Below, in pieces: positions 59,966 to 64,000 of a DNA stretch of 64,000 nucleotides. This DNA comes from Orbilia blumenaviensis. Lineage: Eukaryota > Ascomycota > Orbiliomycetes > Orbiliales > Orbiliaceae. A program made the position numbers and the translations under genes. The stretch spans positions 1,426,001 to 1,490,000 of the forward strand of contig JAVHNS010000010.1 in the NCBI GenBank assembly GCA_036872755.1, given 5' to 3'. How positions within the stretch are numbered: the stretch's first letter is position 1; each line of letters begins with the position of its first letter. The notes under the pieces are model-generated. The model was not told the origin of the DNA. It searched no databases and worked only from the letters and a program-made list of their open reading frames with translations.

Positions 59966-60765
59966 TACCAATACGCCTATTAAGGTTAATTGATAGCACC
60001 GGCAGGTCGAAAGGCAAAACGGTTAACTTCCTGTCAAATCACTGGTATGAAGAGCAGGGAACCCACGTAATCCCTGAACACCATAAAGGCGAATGAAACT
60101 GCAGAAGCCCAACAGCCAGCGATGAAATTACATTTTTGATACGGAGGACCACATAAACGACCAGTAATATCTCTCCCCACAAGTCGGCCAGCGGATTATG
60201 TTGGAGATTCGATCAGGGGCAAGGAATGAGGTATATGGAGGTGAAGTGCTACATGGAATATTCAGGTTCAACGCCTAGATCGGAAGCTTTGTATGAATTG
60301 CGATTAGTATGATATTTCAGAAACAATGAGGATATATCCAAACGGCATCTCCGAAACCTGGTCCTATCTGGAAATGAAAATGATAGAACGGTCCATTATT
60401 TTAAGAGGCCGTAATTACAACTTCTACAAATATGTTTTCTTCATTGTAATCATGGAATTAAAGAAAGCCATGGCCTTCTGCTACTATGCCTGTGATTTTA
60501 GTGTTTCCATTAGCTAATATATGGCAATTGAATGCCATGGCTGAAGTATGCGTAGGTTCTGATGTCAGTAGACGAGGTTTTTCATGTCTATGAATATTAA
60601 ATGGTGAAGGAGTATGCAGATGTCTCATTAAATGCAGTTACGATGAAAATAATGCGCTCGTCCCTTAACACCTAACTCCACTGGTGAAAAAACGCCGCCG
60701 CTTCCATATAAGAACAGAAATTAAACAAAGGTATGAGCAATTCAAAGGGCCAGCCCTCATGGTAT
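59966..60765. other. Intergenic downstream of the LTR
   Basis: AT-rich DNA with a short frame at 60326-60517 and no motif. The end of this stretch is the 3' flank of the Dcp1 gene. Confidence 0.45.
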
Positions 60766-61794
60766 CTAGCCAAGGGGTTTCCCGAAAAGCTCGTTCAACG
60801 TGATCTTCCTTCCTTTTCCGCCAGTCCCACTCGCAGCACTGGCATACCCGCCATCTCCACTATTGTACCCACTATTGTTGCCCCCACCGCTCCCGACAAT
60901 ACCCAGCTTCGGCCCTAACGCAGCCATAAGATCGACTCCGGCATACTCTGCCGTAGGTGTCATATATGCTGGTGACCCCGAAAACTGTTGTGGTTGCTGG
61001 GTAATATGCTGCATTTGCAACGGTGGAAGGTGTGGCTGCATCTGTGGAAGCATCTGCGGAACCTGCTGATGTGGTTGTTGCTGATGCTGTTGTGGGTGCT
61101 GTTGTCCCCACTGCTGCGCCTGTAACTCAGCGTGCATCCTATCCGCATTTTCTACGCGTTTTTTCAACGACTCTTTCGCGGCCTCCTCCAACTGCTCCAT
61201 CTCCTTGACCAGTTCCAAAACCTTTTCTCCAACCCGCTCGCTTTCGCTTGCAGTGGATGTCCCTTCCTGGTTGAACACGCTTAGGCCGTAGCAATCCTCC
61301 CAGGCCATTAACATACTGATCAATACTGAGTTCGTTGTGTCCACATTCTCCAATTTCGTGGGAAGTGGTATAAGAAGGTTGTTCACGCCCTTGCGATTCA
61401 GGACAAAGGCGTGGTATTTCCCCATCCCCTCCAGCATCTTCGCCGGCGTATTCGGCGGACAAAAGTTCGGATGTGAAGGCAGTAGTTCTAGAAGGAACAG
61501 CGGCCCTTCGATATCCAGTTTCTCCCAATTCCCATCTCGGATCTTGTAGGCTGTTGAGTAGGAGGTTGTCAGGTGGATCCGCGTTAGGGCCGGGAGGAAA
61601 CGTTGGAGGACTGGGAAGTTTAGGGAGTTTAGTTGTTCGAGGGATGCTGGCGCGTCGTGGACGGCATGTAGGGCTTGTAGAGAGGGGCCGGAGGAGGTGT
61701 GAGGCTGTGACTGCTGGCGGCGGTGGGATTGGTGAGTTGCTAGCCTGGCGTTTTGGGGAGGGGAGGTGGGGTGGTTGGTTTTGCGACGGGTCAT
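60766..61794 (-). CDS. DCP1: mRNA-decapping complex subunit Dcp1
   Basis: Single exon, 342 residues, ATG at 61794-61792. Dcp1 is the EVH1-like activator of the Dcp2 decapping enzyme in cytoplasmic 5'-3' mRNA decay. After a basic, glutamine/serine-rich N-terminus comes the Dcp1 core: SLNFPVLQRFLPALTRIHL, AYKIRDGNWEKLDIEGPLFL, GKYHAFVLNRKGVNNLLIPL and MLMAWEDCYGLSVF. A charged helix (LELVKEMEQLEEAAKESL) and a Gln/Pro/His-rich low-complexity tract follow, then a glycine-rich stretch ending in KITLNELFGK, a short motif seen at the C-terminus of filamentous fungal Dcp1 proteins. The low-complexity tract would suit P-body partitioning. The size and motifs are complete. Confidence 0.92.
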   Translation of the reverse strand: MTRRKTNHPTSPPQNARLATHQSHRRQQSQPHTSSGPSLQALHAVHDAPASLEQLNSLNFPVLQRFLPALTRIHLTTSYSTAYKIRDGNWEKLDIEGPLFLLELLPSHPNFCPPNTPAKMLEGMGKYHAFVLNRKGVNNLLIPLPTKLENVDTTNSVLISMLMAWEDCYGLSVFNQEGTSTASESERVGEKVLELVKEMEQLEEAAKESLKKRVENADRMHAELQAQQWGQQHPQQHQQQPHQQVPQMLPQMQPHLPPLQMQHITQQPQQFSGSPAYMTPTAEYAGVDLMAALGPKLGIVGSGGGNNSGYNSGDGGYASAASGTGGKGRKITLNELFGKPLG

Positions 61795-62642
61795 TGTTGC
61801 CGTAGACCTAGATGATTAGCCCTAACCAGAGGGATAAGGAAGAATATTTCAGTAGTGAGGAATGATATGAATGGAAGGATAAGTGGCCACGAGGGCTGGA
61901 AGGATAAGGAGTGGCTCCAAGGAAGTTGGTGATGATGATGATGATAATGGTGGTGGTGGAGATTGGGACAAGATAAGAATGGTGGCTGAAGCTGAAGCTA
62001 GCCGCATTTGAAGATCCCCAAAGCGGATGACCGAAAACGGATATTCGTTGACAACGCAAAAAATACAACGTTATTTCTGCGCAAAATAAAGTGGTTTGTG
62101 TTGTTCAAACTTGTGGGTACCATTAGCCTCAGCCTGGGAAACACCATCCTCCAAACACATACCTCTCATTACAATCTCCCCTCCATGCAGATGGAACAAT
62201 AACGCCAACGGATAGAAGGTATGTTATCATTATCATCTAAAACGCGTCATCCTCGAAATCAGTTCTATATCAACTAACTCATGGACACCAGTTAAAGGCC
62301 CAGGTCACCCGAACCATGGTATGCTAGCTAGTATACACAATATGAAAAACCAAACATGCTGATAATCATTAGTGGGTGCACCGTGGCCACAAAAGAACCA
62401 AAAACATGACATTGCCGTCATAAACGTCGTGAAAGTCATCATCAAAGGTAAGAAGCAACTACCTCCATGCAGAACAGAAGCCAAAGAAACGCCCAGACAG
62501 TAACAGACCCATCGCTAACACGATTCCAGCCATCTATTTAGCCATTACTATGCTATGAGGAAGCTTAGTAATAGGCAGAGTTATGACGCTTTAGACGCGT
62601 ATCAAACCCTTCCCCGGCTCCCCCGGCCTCCCTACCCTTGTC
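61795..62642. other. Intergenic: Dcp1 upstream region
   Basis: Promoter side of DCP1, with a GATGAT microsatellite at about 61931-61946 and GGT repeats after it, then AT-balanced DNA up to the 3' end of the next minus-strand gene. No gene seen. Confidence 0.5.
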
Positions 62643-63397
62643 CTACTCCTTCTCGCTGGCTCGCAGGTAGTCTTCGAATGCGATGCCGGTTGCCATTTCG
62701 ATTCGGCCCTCTACTTGGATCAGTCTTTGCTCGATCTCACGTTGTATGACGTAGGTCTTCACCAGCTTTTGTTCGAGACCTGACTTATATGTCATGTCCT
62801 CCGGAACAGGAAGATAAGTTAAGACCTCGCAGGCAACAACCGCTTTCACGTGAGTAGGAATCTCCAAAATACTTGACAGCAGTATGTTAAGACGTCCGAG
62901 CTTTTTGTTTCCCATGCACGGTTAGCGACTGGTCTATCTATCTATACTAACTTCACTGATTACAAATAATAGGATATGAGGTAGCGGTGCCAGAGGGAGC
63001 TTACGATATCTTCCAACTGGCTGAGGTCAGCGTGGCTGTTGGCCTCAAGCTCGGTTGACAGCTCGGTTGACAGCTTGGTCGCCATGTTGTGCACCTGGGT
63101 CAGAAATTCCAGGAGATTGTTGACGAAGCGAGCCGACCGACGAATGGTGGGTTCGGGGTTACCATGATAATTTGGCTTAGCTCGAAGGGCTAGAGCGATA
63201 TCACGAACGAAGCGTAGCCTTTGTGTGATCATTTCCTGGTAGCTGACTGGGACGCCCGAGCTTGGCTCTGCCTGGTTGCTGGAAGAAGGGGGGGTAGCGC
63301 CGGCGTCGGCTGGTGCACCCTCAGCGGGTGGCTCGGGCTCCTGAGGCCTGGGGACCCTGCGCGGGGAAAGAGCAGGCTGAACTGTGGGGCCATCCAT
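62643..63397 (-). CDS. Hypothetical protein, helical, possibly conserved
   Basis: Two exons, 63397-63005 and 62900-62643, with an intron of 104 nt (GTAAGC, branch GCTAACC, acceptor AAAAG), give 216 residues. The start is the ATG of MDGPTVQPALSPRRVPRP; the longer upstream reading begins with GTG and is rejected. The first 65 residues are proline/alanine-rich and disordered. The rest is predicted helical, with QEMITQRLRFVRDIALALRA, RSARFVNNLLEFLTQVHNM and, in exon 2, ILLSSILEIPTHVKAVVAC and QKLVKTYVIQREIEQRLIQV. No signal peptide, membrane span or catalytic motif is seen. A small subunit of a nuclear or cytoskeletal complex is possible, but I do not recognise the family. Confidence 0.7.
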
Positions 63398-64000
63398 CTT
63401 GGGGAAGCAACGCCGAGATGTTGGTAAGGGGTCTTGAAGATGACACACGTTTTACCGTAGATGGGACGTGTTCACGTGGAAACGTGGGAATTTTTGTGGA
63501 GTGGAGGGCGATGAGCAGAGTGGTTGTTGGATAGGTGACAGGGGAGGAGGTGACGGTTGGCCGAGCGTCGGCGTCGTTTTAATAGTTGCGTTTGGGGTGA
63601 ACGAGGGAATCGGCAACTACAAGTTCAAAAAAAAGAAAAAACATCACTGCAGGGCCTGAACCCTCAGCAGTTGTAAAGCCCTAATGCTTTGCGCAGACTT
63701 TCATCCTACATGTTCTTCTATATTACTACCTCTTAGCTATTTCGAGACTTCAACGATAATATATACTTCCTGATACTATACTATACCATATCATAAGTGT
63801 TCTATGGTGGCTGCTGATATTCCTTCTGTATACCGCTGCAAACTACAAAAAACGTGAAAATATATGCAGTGGCTACTAAGTAGGTATGAGATTGCGGAGA
63901 ATACGACTGTAAAAGGCAGTCCTTTCATTGTATTGATAATAGTCATACCACACCGTGGTCTATAGACGTAACTAGTAATAACTAGTGGTCACCACAGTGT
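63398..64000. other. Intergenic: upstream of the hypothetical gene
   Basis: Promoter side of the preceding minus-strand gene, then AT-rich DNA to the window end. A T-arm-like word near 63650-63670 (minus strand GGGTTCAGGCCC) is not part of a foldable tRNA. Nothing else seen. Confidence 0.45.

Noticed and set aside
63640..63700. tRNA-like segment on the minus strand (GGGTTCAGGCCC followed by a T-run)
   Set aside because: The T-stem is imperfect and no anticodon stem or matching 5' acceptor strand is found.
1..64000. CRISPR arrays, operons, bacterial-type ribosome sites and rRNA genes
   Set aside because: None seen; the intron-containing gene structure shows a eukaryotic nuclear sequence.

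Overview
The window looks like a chromosomal piece of a filamentous ascomycete (Pezizomycotina). The evidence is many short GT-AG introns (about 60-120 nt, with CTAAC, CTGAC or TACTAA-type branch sites), the gene families present (Ccl1, ACR3, Dcp1, an OCRL-like inositol 5-phosphatase, a Pos5-like NADH kinase, F-box proteins, NLRs with a nucleoside-phosphorylase-like N-terminus), and decayed sequences whose stop codons fit C-to-T / G-to-A changes, as left by repeat-induced point mutation (RIP). The species cannot be told from the sequence alone.

Layout. 1-2.8 kb: TFIIH cyclin Ccl1 (cut by the window edge) and a membrane-anchored protein with a carbohydrate-binding-like ectodomain, both on the minus strand. 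2.8-31 kb is an accessory region: a broken DUF7924-type gene, an ACR3 arsenite transporter, two large plus-strand NLR genes (PNP-NACHT-WD40 at 11.3-17.8 kb and PNP-NACHT-ankyrin at 23.5-27.9 kb), a small Rossmann-fold gene between them, and a decayed tandem TPR array just downstream. All three classical NLR sensor repeat types (WD40, ANK, TPR) therefore occur within about 18 kb. 31.7-46.2 kb is a housekeeping-like block: an F-box gene, an OCRL/INPP5-type phosphatase whose 5' part overlaps a second long reading frame, a mitochondrial-type NADH kinase, a second F-box gene and a small two-exon gene of unknown function. 46.2-60.8 kb is a gene desert: a G-run-rich island with short tandem repeats (48.1-50.4 kb), a fold-back element (about 50.7-51.0 kb), a long AT-rich decayed zone, and a probable solo LTR with a 5-bp target duplication (59.5-60.0 kb). 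60.8-63.4 kb returns to housekeeping-type genes: Dcp1 and a conserved-looking hypothetical protein, both on the minus strand.

How the parts fit. The two NLRs share one plan: a purine/uridine phosphorylase-like domain as putative effector or signalling module, a NACHT NTPase, and a repeat sensor. They and the TPR relic suggest a local self/non-self recognition cluster, set among transposon traces and pseudogenes. The other genes are unrelated cell functions (transcription, inositol-lipid signalling, mitochondrial NADPH supply, mRNA decapping).

The most unusual sites are the two-frame overlap at 34.3-35.0 kb, the frame-neutral candidate intron that carries the only stop codon in the WD40 part of the first NLR, the tandem splice acceptors in the second NLR, and the TPR array in which three successive copies carry a stop at the same codon. 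Gene models were spliced by eye; intron positions are predictions.
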